Shown one piece after another: positions 8,397 to 16,944 of a DNA stretch of 53,490 nucleotides (position 1 is the stretch's first letter; every line of letters starts with the position of its first letter). A program made the translations under genes and the position numbers. The stretch comes from Rikenellaceae bacterium. Its GTDB lineage: Bacteria > Bacteroidota > Bacteroidia > Bacteroidales > Rikenellaceae. Location: assembly GCA_015060115.1 (NCBI GenBank), contig SUZB01000012.1:1-53490 (forward strand). Reading direction: 5' to 3'. Below the pieces are notes generated by a model. It searched no databases. It saw only the letters and a program-made list of their open reading frames with translations, and was not told where the DNA came from.

Positions 8397-8972
8397 TTAA
8401 AATCTCTTGTTAATCAGTTTATTAATAGTCTTTACATAGAGCTTATGTTCGATGTTGTGAATCATCGTCGTAAGCTCCTCGATGTCGTTGCCCTCATAGG
8501 CCACAGCACCCTGGTCGATGATACGGCCACCATCCAAGCTTTCGTCTACAAAGTGGGTAGTTACGCCAAAGACCTTGACGCCAAAGTCCATAGCATCCTG
8601 AATGGCGTGAGCACCCTTGAACGAGGGGAGCAACGAGGGGTGAATATTGACAATGCGCTGCTCGAAACGCGAAAGGAGCACCTTGCCCACAATGCGCATA
8701 TAGCCCGCCAAGCAGATGTAGTCCACCTTGTGGTCATCGAGCATCGTAGCAAGCATCGTTTCGTATGCCTCGCGCGACTCATAGTCCTTAGGGTTGAAGG
8801 CAAAGGCCTTAGTGCCAAACTTCTCGGCACGCTCCAAGACCTTAGCGCCGGGCTTATCGCAGACAAGCAACACGACATCGGCATCGATGCGACCATCGAT
8901 ACACGCCTCGACGATAGCCTGATAGTTGCTACCGCTGCCACTTGCGAAGACTGCCAATCTTGCTCTCTTCAT
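8397..8972 (-). CDS. purN: Phosphoribosylglycinamide formyltransferase (folate-dependent)
   Basis: Transfers the formyl group from 10-formyl-THF to GAR. The 191 residues match the family. The active-site Asn and His are in NIHPSLLPSFKG, and the catalytic Asp is expected in the following THFVDESLDGGRII region. The phosphate-binding N terminus is VFASGSGSNYQA. The usual TVHFVDE is THFVDE preceded by GVT here, a minor variation. No formate-dependent purT is present in the window. Spacing to purM is only 4 bp. Confidence 0.96.
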   Translation of the reverse strand: MKRARLAVFASGSGSNYQAIVEACIDGRIDADVVLLVCDKPGAKVLERAEKFGTKAFAFNPKDYESREAYETMLATMLDDHKVDYICLAGYMRIVGKVLLSRFEQRIVNIHPSLLPSFKGAHAIQDAMDFGVKVFGVTTHFVDESLDGGRIIDQGAVAYEGNDIEELTTMIHNIEHKLYVKTINKLINKRF

Positions 8973-8976
8973 ACTC

Positions 8977-10005
8977 TTAGATGATTGTTACGCCCTCGCC
9001 CTCAACAACACGGCCGATAACCGAAGCACGCTCACCCGACTCTGCCAAGATAGCGATAGCCTTCTCGGCATCTGCCTCAGGAAGTGCGATAACCATACCG
9101 ATACCCATATTGAAGATGTTGAACATCTCTCTATGCGACACCTTACCATACTTCTCCAAGAGGCGGAATACGGGCAAAATCTCCCAAGTGCCCTCCTTAA
9201 CCTCGACACCCTGGCCCTCCTTGAGGATACGGGGGATATTCTCATCGAAGCCACCACCGGTGATATGGCTGATGCCGTGAACATCACACTCGGCGATAAC
9301 CTTCAAAACCTGCTTAACATAGATGCGTGTAGGCTCCAACAAAGCCTCACCAAGAGTACGGCCAGGAATCTCGGGATAGCACTCGTTCAACTTAAGATTA
9401 TTGTCGCTAACAACCTTACGCACAAGGCTAAAGCCGTTAGAGTGAACACCTGTTGAAGCGATACCTACCAAGACATCACCAACCTTAACACGCTCGCCGG
9501 CATCGATAAGCTTTGAGCGCTCAACAACGCCCACAGTAAAGCCTGCGATATCGTACTCGCCATCCTGATACATACCGGGCATCTCGGCAGTCTCGCCACC
9601 AACCAATGCACAGCCAGCCTGACGACAACCCTCGGCAACACCCGCCACGATAGCCTCAACCTTAGCGGGCTCGTTGTGGCCGACAGCCACATAGTCGAGG
9701 AATACCAAAGGCTCAGCACCCTGTGCCAAGACATCATTAACACACATCGCCACAGCGTCGATACCGATGGTGTCGTGCTTGTCCATCTCAAACGCCAACT
9801 TAAGCTTTGTGCCCACGCCATCTGTGCCACTAACCAACACAGGCTCCTTGATATTGAGCGCTGCGAGGTTAAACATACCGCCAAAGGCGCCAATATTGCC
9901 CATCGAGCCTACTCGCTTGGTAGATGCTACATGAGACTTAATGCGTCGTACAACTTCGTAGCCGGCCTCAAGGTTTACACCGGCTGCTTCGTAACTTTTT
10001 GCCAT
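8977..10005 (-). CDS. purM: Phosphoribosylformylglycinamidine cyclo-ligase (AIR synthetase)
   Basis: ATP-dependent ring closure of FGAM to AIR. It is a 342-residue member of the PurM/PurL superfamily. Diagnostic segments are [67 protein letters not shown] and [13 protein letters not shown]. Four bp separate it from purN and 20 bp from purF. Confidence 0.97.
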   Translation of the reverse strand: MAKSYEAAGVNLEAGYEVVRRIKSHVASTKRVGSMGNIGAFGGMFNLAALNIKEPVLVSGTDGVGTKLKLAFEMDKHDTIGIDAVAMCVNDVLAQGAEPLVFLDYVAVGHNEPAKVEAIVAGVAEGCRQAGCALVGGETAEMPGMYQDGEYDIAGFTVGVVERSKLIDAGERVKVGDVLVGIASTGVHSNGFSLVRKVVSDNNLKLNECYPEIPGRTLGEALLEPTRIYVKQVLKVIAECDVHGISHITGGGFDENIPRILKEGQGVEVKEGTWEILPVFRLLEKYGKVSHREMFNIFNMGIGMVIALPEADAEKAIAILAESGERASVIGRVVEGEGVTII

Positions 10006-10025
10006 ACCTATATATATATTTATTA

Positions 10026-11432
10026 TTATTTATCTTCTTCAATTTTGTTCTGATAGAGCGATGTGGGATAGCAGCCATTGAAGCACGCCATACACAACTC
10101 CGAGCGGTTACCCGCCTTGAGCAACGACTCCTCCGAGAGGAACTCCAACGAGTCGGCCTCGATAGCCTTTGCTGCCTCCGTAATAGACATACGCGCACAG
10201 AGCAACTCCGAGCGGGTAGACATATCGATACCGTAGAAACAGGGGTGGGTGATTGCAGGGCTGGCAATACGCACATGCACCTCCTTAGCTCCCGCCTCCT
10301 TGAGCAGTCTTACGATACGCAACGAGGTCGTACCTCGCACAATCGAGTCGTCAATGAGCACTACCCTCTTATCCTTAACCAACGAGCGCACCGCCGAGAG
10401 TTTCATACGCACACCCCTCTCGCGCATCTCCTGCGAGGGCTGAATAAAGGTGCGGGCGATGTACTTATTTTTGATAAGACCCATCTCATAGGGGATACCA
10501 CTCGCCTCCGAATAGCCGATAGCGGCGCTGATGCTCGAGTCGGGAACTCCGATAACGACATCGGCCTCGATGGGCGACTGCTCATAGAGGTAGCGACCCG
10601 AAAGCTTACGGAAAGAGTGAACATTGCAACCCTCAATATCGCTATCGGGGCGAGCAAAGTAGATATACTCCATTGCGCACATCAAATGACGCTGATAGAG
10701 CGAGTAGTGATTGGAACGAATACCGTGATGGTCGATAGTAACAATCTCACCGGGCTCGATATCGCGGATAAACTCCGCACCAATGATATCGAAAGCGCAG
10801 GTCTCAGAGCTGATAACATAGCCATCGCCCAACTTCGCAATAGACAAGGGGCGCAAGCCGTGCTTATCACGACAAGCATAGATACGATTCTTGGTCATAA
10901 TAAGGAAGGCAAAGGCACCCTCCAACATATTCAAAGCCTCGATGATGTTGTCGATACGGCGATCCTCGCTCTTCTCCTTCTTGATAAGGTGTGCAAGAAG
11001 CTCACTATCCGACGAAGAGTGGAAGAGGCTACCACGCACCTCAAGGTAGCGTGCCAACTCACGCGAGTTTACGAGGTTGCCGTTGTGCGCCAAGGCAAAG
11101 TCGCCTGTATAGTGGTTGAACGAGAAGGGCTGAACATTGTTCGCACCGCCACCACCCGTAGTCGAGTAGCGCACATGGCCGATAGCGATACGGCCCTTCA
11201 GCTTCGACAACTTCTGCTGGTTGAAGACCTCGGTAACAAGACCCTCGCCCTTGACCGTATTTAGCTTATCGCCATCAAAAGCCGAGATACCACAAGCCTC
11301 CTGACCTCGGTGCTGCAAGGCGTGAAGGCCATAATAGGTGAGGTTGGGGGCATCCTCAACGCCAAAGATACCAAAGACACCGCACTCCTCGTGCATGTCA
11401 TCGCCATAAATATCTAATGAATCCTTAAGCAT
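10026..11432 (-). CDS. purF: Amidophosphoribosyltransferase
   Basis: Committed step of purine synthesis: glutamine-derived ammonia is attached to PRPP to give phosphoribosylamine. The 468 residues begin with a short propeptide (ends MHEE). Removal would expose the N-terminal nucleophile of CGVFGIFG, so glutaminase function is intact here, unlike CarA nearby. RYSTTGGG and NGNLVN are glutaminase motifs, and [14 protein letters not shown] is the PRPP-binding loop. Cysteines in [20 protein letters not shown] and LCMACFNGC suggest the 4Fe-4S, B. subtilis-type class. The enzyme is normally feedback-inhibited by purine nucleotides. Confidence 0.97.
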   Translation of the reverse strand: MLKDSLDIYGDDMHEECGVFGIFGVEDAPNLTYYGLHALQHRGQEACGISAFDGDKLNTVKGEGLVTEVFNQQKLSKLKGRIAIGHVRYSTTGGGGANNVQPFSFNHYTGDFALAHNGNLVNSRELARYLEVRGSLFHSSSDSELLAHLIKKEKSEDRRIDNIIEALNMLEGAFAFLIMTKNRIYACRDKHGLRPLSIAKLGDGYVISSETCAFDIIGAEFIRDIEPGEIVTIDHHGIRSNHYSLYQRHLMCAMEYIYFARPDSDIEGCNVHSFRKLSGRYLYEQSPIEADVVIGVPDSSISAAIGYSEASGIPYEMGLIKNKYIARTFIQPSQEMRERGVRMKLSAVRSLVKDKRVVLIDDSIVRGTTSLRIVRLLKEAGAKEVHVRIASPAITHPCFYGIDMSTRSELLCARMSITEAAKAIEADSLEFLSEESLLKAGNRSELCMACFNGCYPTSLYQNKIEEDK

Positions 11433-11437
11433 GATTT

Positions 11438-12157
11438 TTACTTTTTTAGTGCATTATTAAGGCGTGAGGCAACCTCCTCGTATGTCTCTCTCACTCGACC
11501 CAAGTCGCGACGGAAGCGATCCTTGTCCATACGCTCGCCCGTAGCCTCGTCCCATAAGCGGCAGGTGTCGGGCGTAAGCTCATCGGCAAGGATAAGTTCA
11601 CCATCTGCCGTACGGCCAAACTCAATCTTAAAGTCTACGAGGATGATGCCCGCCTTGTGGTAGAGCTCCTCGAGCAGAACATTAACCTTTGCCGAGGCCT
11701 CGTAAATCGCTGCCAACTCATCATACGACACCAAGCCGAGAGCTACGGCGTGGTGGTCGTTGATAAGGGGATCGCCAAGCTCGCTATCACGCAAGCAGAG
11801 GTCGAAAATTGTGTTATCCGGAACAAGACCCTCGTCTAAGCCGAGGCGCTTGGCCATAGAGCCTGCAATGATATTGCGCACGATAACCTCGATGGGGAAG
11901 TGCTCTACAACACGGCAGAGCTGGCCATCGTCGCCATCGCGCTCCACAAAGTGGGTCTTGATGCCATTGCGGTTGAGATAGTCCAAGACGAGTGACGAAA
12001 TCTCGGCATTCATCTTGCCCTTATTCTCAATCTTTGCCCTCTTGATATTGTAGAAGGCGGTGGCATCGTCCTTGAAACGAATGATTATATGGTTTTCGCT
12101 ATCGGTCTTATAGACCTGCTTGCTTTTACCCTCGTGGAGTAACTCAAGCTGCTTCAT
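11438..12157 (-). CDS. purC: SAICAR synthetase
   Basis: Ligates aspartate to CAIR using ATP. The 239-residue length is typical of the short bacterial form. Motifs: HEGKSKQVY at the N terminus, a nucleotide-binding region with NRNGIKTHFVERD, VEVIVRNI-like PIEVIVRNIIAGS, and DFKIEFGR followed by LADELTPDTCRLWD. It lies 5 bp before purF and 12 bp after purL, well inside the operon. Confidence 0.97.
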   Translation of the reverse strand: MKQLELLHEGKSKQVYKTDSENHIIIRFKDDATAFYNIKRAKIENKGKMNAEISSLVLDYLNRNGIKTHFVERDGDDGQLCRVVEHFPIEVIVRNIIAGSMAKRLGLDEGLVPDNTIFDLCLRDSELGDPLINDHHAVALGLVSYDELAAIYEASAKVNVLLEELYHKAGIILVDFKIEFGRTADGELILADELTPDTCRLWDEATGERMDKDRFRRDLGRVRETYEEVASRLNNALKK

Positions 12158-12169
12158 AATCCTTACCTT

Positions 12170-15100
12170 TTATTTATTACGAAAGTAGTTAACTGCATTC
12201 GAGAAGATATCCTGAACCTTCTCGCCGTGGATATTCTTCATAAGGTCGCGCTCGTAACGCTCCGTATGGCCCATCTTACCGAGAATCTGGCCTGAGGGAT
12301 CGATGATACCCTCGATACCGAAGCTCGAACCATTGGGGTTGTAGGGCGAATCGGTGGTAGGTCTACCCTCCGCATCGACATACTGGAAGGCTACCTGACC
12401 ATTGCGGAAGAGCTCCTCGGCAAGCTCATCGCTAACGACAAACTTACCCTCACCGTGGCTCACGGCGATAGAGTGAATATCGCCTACTGCAAACGATGAC
12501 AACCAAGGCGAAGCAACAGTACCTACGCGCGTAGAGACAATCTGCGAGATATGGCGGTTGATATCGTTACGGAACAGAGTGGGCGATGCCTTCGACACCT
12601 TACCCAAACGGCCATAGGGCAACAAGCCCGACTTAACCAACGCCTGGAAGCCGTTGCAGATACCGAGCATCAAGCCACCTCGGTCAAGCAGAGCGTGGAT
12701 AGCATCGGCAACATCCTTGTTGTTGAGCACATTTGCGATAAACTTACCGCTACCATCGGGCTCATCACCTGCCGAGAAGCCACCCGAGAGCATCATAATA
12801 TGACACTCGGCGATATGCTCCTTCATCTCCTTGATAGACTCCAAGACATCATCACCCGTGAGGTTCTTAAATACGGTGATATCGACCTCGGCACCAGCAC
12901 GCTCAAAGGCACGGGCAGTATCGTAGTCGCAGTTAGTACCGGGGAATACGGGGATATAGACCTTAACCTTATCGACAGGCGCACCCTCGTAGCGCTTAAC
13001 GAGACCCTTACCATCGCTAACGCGAGTAGGCTCACCCTTCTTGCCTCTATCGGCATATACCGAAGTATACTTCTCGGTGTTGGCCTCCAAAAGCTCCTCC
13101 AACGGCAGACGAGTGCCATTTACGAAGATAGCCTCCTCCTTGACGGTCTTACCAATAAGCTCGGCAGAGGGGTGATTCAAGGTACGGCGGCTCTCAACAA
13201 CGATAGAGCCATAAGATAGGTTGTAGAGCATCTGCTCGTCGCACTCCAACGCTGCACCAATCTTGTTACCGAATGACATCTTGGCGACAGCCTCCGCTAC
13301 GCCACCAAAGCCAACGGCATAGCCAGCGACGATATCGCCCGAAAGAATCTTATCGGCAACAAAGTCAAAATTATCCTTAAGCTGGTCGGTCGCGGGCATA
13401 TAGTTCTCGGTGGGTGTGTGGCGCACAACATAGATATTGTGGCCACCCTCCTTGAACTCAGGGCTGATAACATTGCGGGCATCGACTGTGGTGATACCAA
13501 AGGCCATAAGCATAGGGGGCACATTGATATCGCGGAAAGTACCGCTCATAGAGTCCTTACCGCCAATCGAAGGCAAGCCAAGCTCCACCTGCATCTTCAG
13601 AGCGCCGAGCAACGCTGCAAGGGGCTTACCCCACGACTTAGCATCGGTCATACGCTCGAAATACTCCTGATACGAAAAGCGCATATTGTCGTAGCGGGCA
13701 CCCGCAGCAACAACCTTGGCACAAGCATCAACAACGGCATAGGCAGCACCGTGATAGGGGCTCCACTTTGCGATATAGGGGTTGTAGCCGTATGCCATAA
13801 TACTTGCCGTATTGGTGAAATGATTACCTACGGGCAACTTCTGCACCGACACCTGAGTCTCGGTGTTCTGCGTCTTACCACCGAAGGGCATCAACACGGT
13901 AGAGGCACCAATCGTTGAGTCGAACATCTCGATAAGACCCTTCTGCGAAACGACATTGTCGTCCGAGAGGTTATTCTTCATACGCTTGGTGGTCGTTACA
14001 CCCTCGACCTTACGCTCGAAGGGGTTGATATTCTCCACACCACCGATAGCAATCTTGGTGTAGTGCTTAGCGCCTGCCGAGTCGATAAAATCGCGCGAAA
14101 GGTCTACGACAACCTTGCCGTCCCAATACATACGCATACGGCGAGTATCCGTAACATCGGCAACATAGGTTACCTCGACATTCTCCTCGTGGCAGTAGCC
14201 GATAAACTCCTCCATATCCTTGCGCTCGATAACCACCGACATACGCTCCTGCGACTCCGAGATAGCGAGCTCCGAGAAGTTCAAGCCGTTGTACTTGGTG
14301 GGAACGCGGTCGAGGTAGATATCGAGACCATCGGTAAGCTCACCGATAGCAACGCTCACGCCACCAGCACCAAAGTCGTTTGACTTCTTGATAAGGCGCG
14401 TTACATCGCCACGACGGAACAGACGCGCGAGTTTGCGCTCCTCAGGGGCGTTACCCTTCTGCACCTCCGAGCTACACTCCTCCAACGAGGTGAGCGTATG
14501 CTCCTTTGACGAACCGGTAGCACCACCAACGCCATCACGGCCAGTACGGCCACCGAGCAACAAGACTACATCGCCGGGGGTGGGGCTCTCACGGCGTACA
14601 TTCTCAGCCTTGACAGCACCTACAACGGCACCCACCTCCAAACGCTTGGCCACATAGTCGGGGTGATAAACCTCGCGGACATGGGTTGTGGCAAGACCAA
14701 TCTGGTTGCCATAGCTCGAATAACCCGCAGCAGCCTTGGTAGAGATGATGCGCTGAGGCAACTTACCCTCCATAGTCTCATCAACGGGCTTATAGATATC
14801 ACCAGCACCCGTTACACGCATCGCCTGGTAGACATAGCTACGGCCTGACAATGGATCACGGATAGCGCCACCAAGACAGGTTGATGCGCCACCAAAGGGC
14901 TCAATCTCGGTGGGGTGATTGTGTGTCTCGTTCTTAAACTGCAACAACCAACGCTCCATCTGGCCATCTACATCGACATTGACAAAGATGCTGCAAGCGT
15001 TGTTCTCCTCTGACTGCTCCATATCATCGAGCTTGCCCATCTTCTTAAGATAGCGAGCACCGATAGTAGCAAGCTCCATAAGGCATAGGCTCTTCTCCTC

Positions 15101-15877
15101 ACGGCCAAGCTCCTTACGAATCTTGCGCATAAGGTCGAGTGATGAAGCCATCTCCTCCTTCATAAACGACTCATCGAGGGTGATCGCCTCAATCTCGGTG
15201 GTGAAGGTAGTGTGGCGGCAGTGGTCGCTCCAGTAGGTATCCAATATACGAAGCTCGGTCTCCATAGGGTCTCGACCCTCCTCACGGAAGTAGTTTACAA
15301 CCTCGCGAAGGTCGTCAGCATTCATAGCAAGGCCATTTGTCTTGCAGTAGGCAGCCAACTCCTCCTCACGCATCTCGCGGAAGCCCTCCAAAACGGCTAC
15401 GGGCTTAACCTCGGCGCTCTCCAAGTCCGAGAGTATTTCGAGATTCTTCTTGCGCGACTCAACGGCGTTGATAAGATACTTCTCGATGCGTGCCATAGCC
15501 TGAGAATCGATGCTGTCGTCGAAGATGTAGAGGCGCGAAGACTTAATCTTCACCTCGGCCTTGGGGTCGATAAGGTGAACGCAGTCTACGGCCGATGCTG
15601 CACGCTGGTCGAACTGACCGGGCAGAAACTCGACAGCCAAAGCGGGCTTACCGCCAAAGTCGCACTCATCGGTAACAGAGTCGGTAACGACCTCGCCAAA
15701 GACCGAATAGCGGCTCTTCTCCAAGAGCTCATCGCTGAAGCCGAAGAGGTCATAAACATTGATAAAGCGTAGTTGCTCGATATTTAGTCCCAAGTTTGTA
15801 TTCAGCTCGTGGCGCAGAGTCTCGGCCTCGACCTGAAAACGGGGATACTTCTCAACAAAAATACGGCGATTCTTCAT
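12170..15877 (-). CDS. purL: Phosphoribosylformylglycinamidine synthase, long fused form
   Basis: Converts FGAR to FGAM with glutamine and ATP. At 1235 residues it is the large single-chain type, so separate purS and purQ are not needed. Order: N-terminal PurS-like region (about 1-150), a linker with EKSLCLMELATIGARYL, the first PurM-like half with FKNETHNHPTEIEPFGGAST, the second half with SIGGKDSMSGTF, and a C-terminal class I glutamine amidotransferase domain. That domain keeps Cys in MLGICNGFQALVKSG and the His/Glu pair in GKMGHTERYE. Its intact triad contrasts with CarA across the divergent promoter region. Confidence 0.97.
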   Translation of the reverse strand: MKNRRIFVEKYPRFQVEAETLRHELNTNLGLNIEQLRFINVYDLFGFSDELLEKSRYSVFGEVVTDSVTDECDFGGKPALAVEFLPGQFDQRAASAVDCVHLIDPKAEVKIKSSRLYIFDDSIDSQAMARIEKYLINAVESRKKNLEILSDLESAEVKPVAVLEGFREMREEELAAYCKTNGLAMNADDLREVVNYFREEGRDPMETELRILDTYWSDHCRHTTFTTEIEAITLDESFMKEEMASSLDLMRKIRKELGREEKSLCLMELATIGARYLKKMGKLDDMEQSEENNACSIFVNVDVDGQMERWLLQFKNETHNHPTEIEPFGGASTCLGGAIRDPLSGRSYVYQAMRVTGAGDIYKPVDETMEGKLPQRIISTKAAAGYSSYGNQIGLATTHVREVYHPDYVAKRLEVGAVVGAVKAENVRRESPTPGDVVLLLGGRTGRDGVGGATGSSKEHTLTSLEECSSEVQKGNAPEERKLARLFRRGDVTRLIKKSNDFGAGGVSVAIGELTDGLDIYLDRVPTKYNGLNFSELAISESQERMSVVIERKDMEEFIGYCHEENVEVTYVADVTDTRRMRMYWDGKVVVDLSRDFIDSAGAKHYTKIAIGGVENINPFERKVEGVTTTKRMKNNLSDDNVVSQKGLIEMFDSTIGASTVLMPFGGKTQNTETQVSVQKLPVGNHFTNTASIMAYGYNPYIAKWSPYHGAAYAVVDACAKVVAAGARYDNMRFSYQEYFERMTDAKSWGKPLAALLGALKMQVELGLPSIGGKDSMSGTFRDINVPPMLMAFGITTVDARNVISPEFKEGGHNIYVVRHTPTENYMPATDQLKDNFDFVADKILSGDIVAGYAVGFGGVAEAVAKMSFGNKIGAALECDEQMLYNLSYGSIVVESRRTLNHPSAELIGKTVKEEAIFVNGTRLPLEELLEANTEKYTSVYADRGKKGEPTRVSDGKGLVKRYEGAPVDKVKVYIPVFPGTNCDYDTARAFERAGAEVDITVFKNLTGDDVLESIKEMKEHIAECHIMMLSGGFSAGDEPDGSGKFIANVLNNKDVADAIHALLDRGGLMLGICNGFQALVKSGLLPYGRLGKVSKASPTLFRNDINRHISQIVSTRVGTVASPWLSSFAVGDIHSIAVSHGEGKFVVSDELAEELFRNGQVAFQYVDAEGRPTTDSPYNPNGSSFGIEGIIDPSGQILGKMGHTERYERDLMKNIHGEKVQDIFSNAVNYFRNK

Positions 15878-15909
15878 AATCGGGTAGTTGTAGAAAGGGG
15901 TTAGTTAGG

Positions 15910-16377
15910 TTATAATTCTGCAGCAAGAACCTTCTCGGTCTGAGCCTTGCGGAAGGCGATAAGACGCTCCTCAAGAGCCTTATCCGTAAGAGCGAAGATT
16001 GAGGCTGCGATAAGCGCTGCATTCTTCGCACCGTTGATTGCCGTAGTCGATACAGGGATACCACCGGGCATCTGAACGATAGAGAGCAAAGAGTCCATAC
16101 CGCCAAGCGCCGAGGTCTTGATAGGCACGCCGATAACAGGAACGGTGGTGAGGGCTGCGGTAACACCTGCTACATGCGCAGCACCGCCCGCGCCCGCGAT
16201 AATAGCGCCTATACCGCGCTCGCGAGCCGACTCGGCATATTCAACCATAAGATGGGGTGTGCGGTGAGCCGAAATAACACGCTTCTCGTACTCGATGCCC
16301 AACTCCTCCAAAGTCTCAACAGCGGCCTTCATAATATCCCAGTCGCTGGTAGAACCCATGATAACTGCTACTTTCAT
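15910..16377 (-). CDS. purE: N5-CAIR mutase (class I PurE)
   Basis: Moves the carboxylate of N5-CAIR to C4, giving CAIR. It has 155 residues. Motifs: [10 protein letters not shown], the SAHRTPH loop with the catalytic His, [11 protein letters not shown] and [15 protein letters not shown]. The family usually has GGAAHLPG; here it is HVAG. Class I enzymes need PurK to make N5-CAIR, and purK is the only IMP-pathway gene missing from the window, so it is expected elsewhere. This is the first purine gene of the operon, with a leader that contains a hairpin and a small ORF. Confidence 0.95.
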   Translation of the reverse strand: MKVAVIMGSTSDWDIMKAAVETLEELGIEYEKRVISAHRTPHLMVEYAESARERGIGAIIAGAGGAAHVAGVTAALTTVPVIGVPIKTSALGGMDSLLSIVQMPGGIPVSTTAINGAKNAALIAASIFALTDKALEERLIAFRKAQTEKVLAAEL

Positions 16378-16424
16378 AATCTAAGTTTTATAATTTTTGA
16401 TTCAATATTTTCAAAAATAAACGA

Positions 16425-16452
16425 CCGCCTGCACCAAAGGTACACGCGGTCT
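16425..16452 (-). terminator. Hairpin in the purE leader, possible terminator or attenuator
   Basis: Read on the minus strand, arms GACCGC and GCGGTC enclose an inner stem GTACC-TTT-GGTGC. They are followed by GTTTATTTTTG. It begins directly after the stop of the small ORF at 16453-16629 and ends about 48 nt before purE. The loop region also contains TACCTTTG, a perfect -7 box (16435-16442), so termination and initiation signals overlap. Which one is used cannot be told from sequence. Confidence 0.55.
16435..16442 (-). promoter_or_regulatory. Candidate proximal promoter -7 box for purE
   Basis: TACCTTTG on the minus strand fits the Bacteroidetes TAnnTTTG box and would start a leader of about 50 nt before purE. 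The -33 region is poor (TTTT). The box sits in the loop of the hairpin at 16425-16452. Confidence 0.45.
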
Positions 16453-16629
16453 TTAAGCCATAAAATCGCACTTTTCGCCCTCAATAGCCACAAAGTGAGC
16501 CTGATACACCCTTTGTGTTAGCATCTTGCCTGGCGCCCACAACAAACCATTCACCTTCCCGCATCGCTTGCAACGCTGAGGAATGTGGCTTTTTGCGCCA
16601 AAATGGTGTTGTAGGGATACTCTATTCAT
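16453..16629 (-). CDS. Possible 58-residue leader ORF upstream of purE
   Basis: Open frame between the distal -7 box (16634-16641) and the hairpin at 16425-16452, starting MNRVSLQHHFG and containing CKRCGK. The frame extends upstream to 16686, but a start there would lie upstream of the predicted transcription start. If the promoter is right, the ATG is at or next to the first transcribed base, so translation would be leaderless or the frame is not coding. I do not recognise the protein. It could be a small Cys-rich protein, a regulatory leader peptide or chance. Confidence 0.3.
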   Translation of the reverse strand: MNRVSLQHHFGAKSHIPQRCKRCGKVNGLLWAPGKMLTQRVYQAHFVAIEGEKCDFMA

Positions 16630-16633
16630 ACGA

Positions 16634-16641
16634 CAAAGATA
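16634..16641 (-). promoter_or_regulatory. Candidate distal promoter -7 box for the purine operon
   Basis: TATCTTTG on the minus strand, a perfect TAnnTTTG match. It is preceded (at higher coordinates) by an A/T-rich stretch that could act as an UP-like element. The predicted leader to purE would be about 250 nt. Confidence 0.6.
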
Positions 16642-16766
16642 TATTTTTTTTCGCGATTGAGAAAGGGGAAAACAGAGTTTTTTCAAAAAAAAATCAACAA
16701 TTTCAAAAAATTAAAAAAATTGAAAAATATTCTCCCAAAATAGTTGCGAGATTTCGGAAAAATACT

Positions 16767-16774
16767 TACCTTTG
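16767..16774 (+). promoter_or_regulatory. Promoter of the pyrimidine operon
   Basis: TACCTTTG fits the Bacteroidetes -7 box, with TTG at 16744-16746 as the -33 element and a 20-nt spacer. The predicted start is near 16781, giving a leader of about 165 nt that contains the ORF and attenuator before pyrC. Confidence 0.75.
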
Positions 16775-16803
16775 CGCAAATTTAATAAGACATTAATCAA
16801 GCT

Positions 16804-16941
16804 ATGAAGCATCGTTCAAATAATCAGCCAACTTCATCACCCGATAAGCAGTCGGCGTTGGTTTGTTTTCGAGGCTTCAATAACAAGGCAAATATTTTTT
16901 CAACTAATATGGGCGACTCTTTGGGTCGCCTATTTTTTTGA
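16804..16941 (+). CDS. 45-codon pyr leader peptide, read through the attenuator
   Basis: ATG 30 nt after the -7 box; the frame begins MKHRSNNQPTSSPDKQSA and ends GDSLGRLFF, then TGA. The codons cross a U-rich stretch (about 16890-16900), both arms of the terminator hairpin and its T-run. The stop is only 3 nt before the pyrC ATG. This matches E. coli pyrBI, where a 44-residue leader ORF spans the terminator. There, low UTP makes RNA polymerase pause in the U-rich tract so the ribosome catches up and prevents the hairpin from forming. The ORF is probably regulatory rather than functional as a protein. It is too short for a normal gene screen and is inferred from layout. Confidence 0.7.
   Translation: MKHRSNNQPTSSPDKQSALVCFRGFNNKANIFSTNMGDSLGRLFF
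16912..16940 (+). terminator. Intrinsic terminator (attenuator) just before pyrC
   Basis: Stem GGCGAC (16912-16917) and GTCGCC (16925-16930), with loop TCTTTGG, followed by TATTTTTTT. It lies wholly inside the leader ORF and ends 4 nt before the pyrC ATG, so only transcripts that escape it express the UMP operon. A ribosome on the leader ORF would mask it. Confidence 0.85.
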
Positions 16942-16944
16942 TAT

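Noticed and set aside
9999..11264. Long plus-strand open frame (421 codons) opposite purF
   Set aside because: Antisense to a clearly conserved PurF; rich in Arg, His and Leu as expected from the complement of this codon usage, with no recognisable motif. Same reasoning for plus-strand frames at 3840-4598, 4902-5438, 5425-6423, 8118-8984 and 12551-13219.
16453..16629. Purine, ZTP or cobalamin riboswitch in the purE leader
   Set aside because: I looked for the conserved cores of these aptamers and found only short chance resemblances such as GGGAAGGTGAA; no consistent fold could be drawn.
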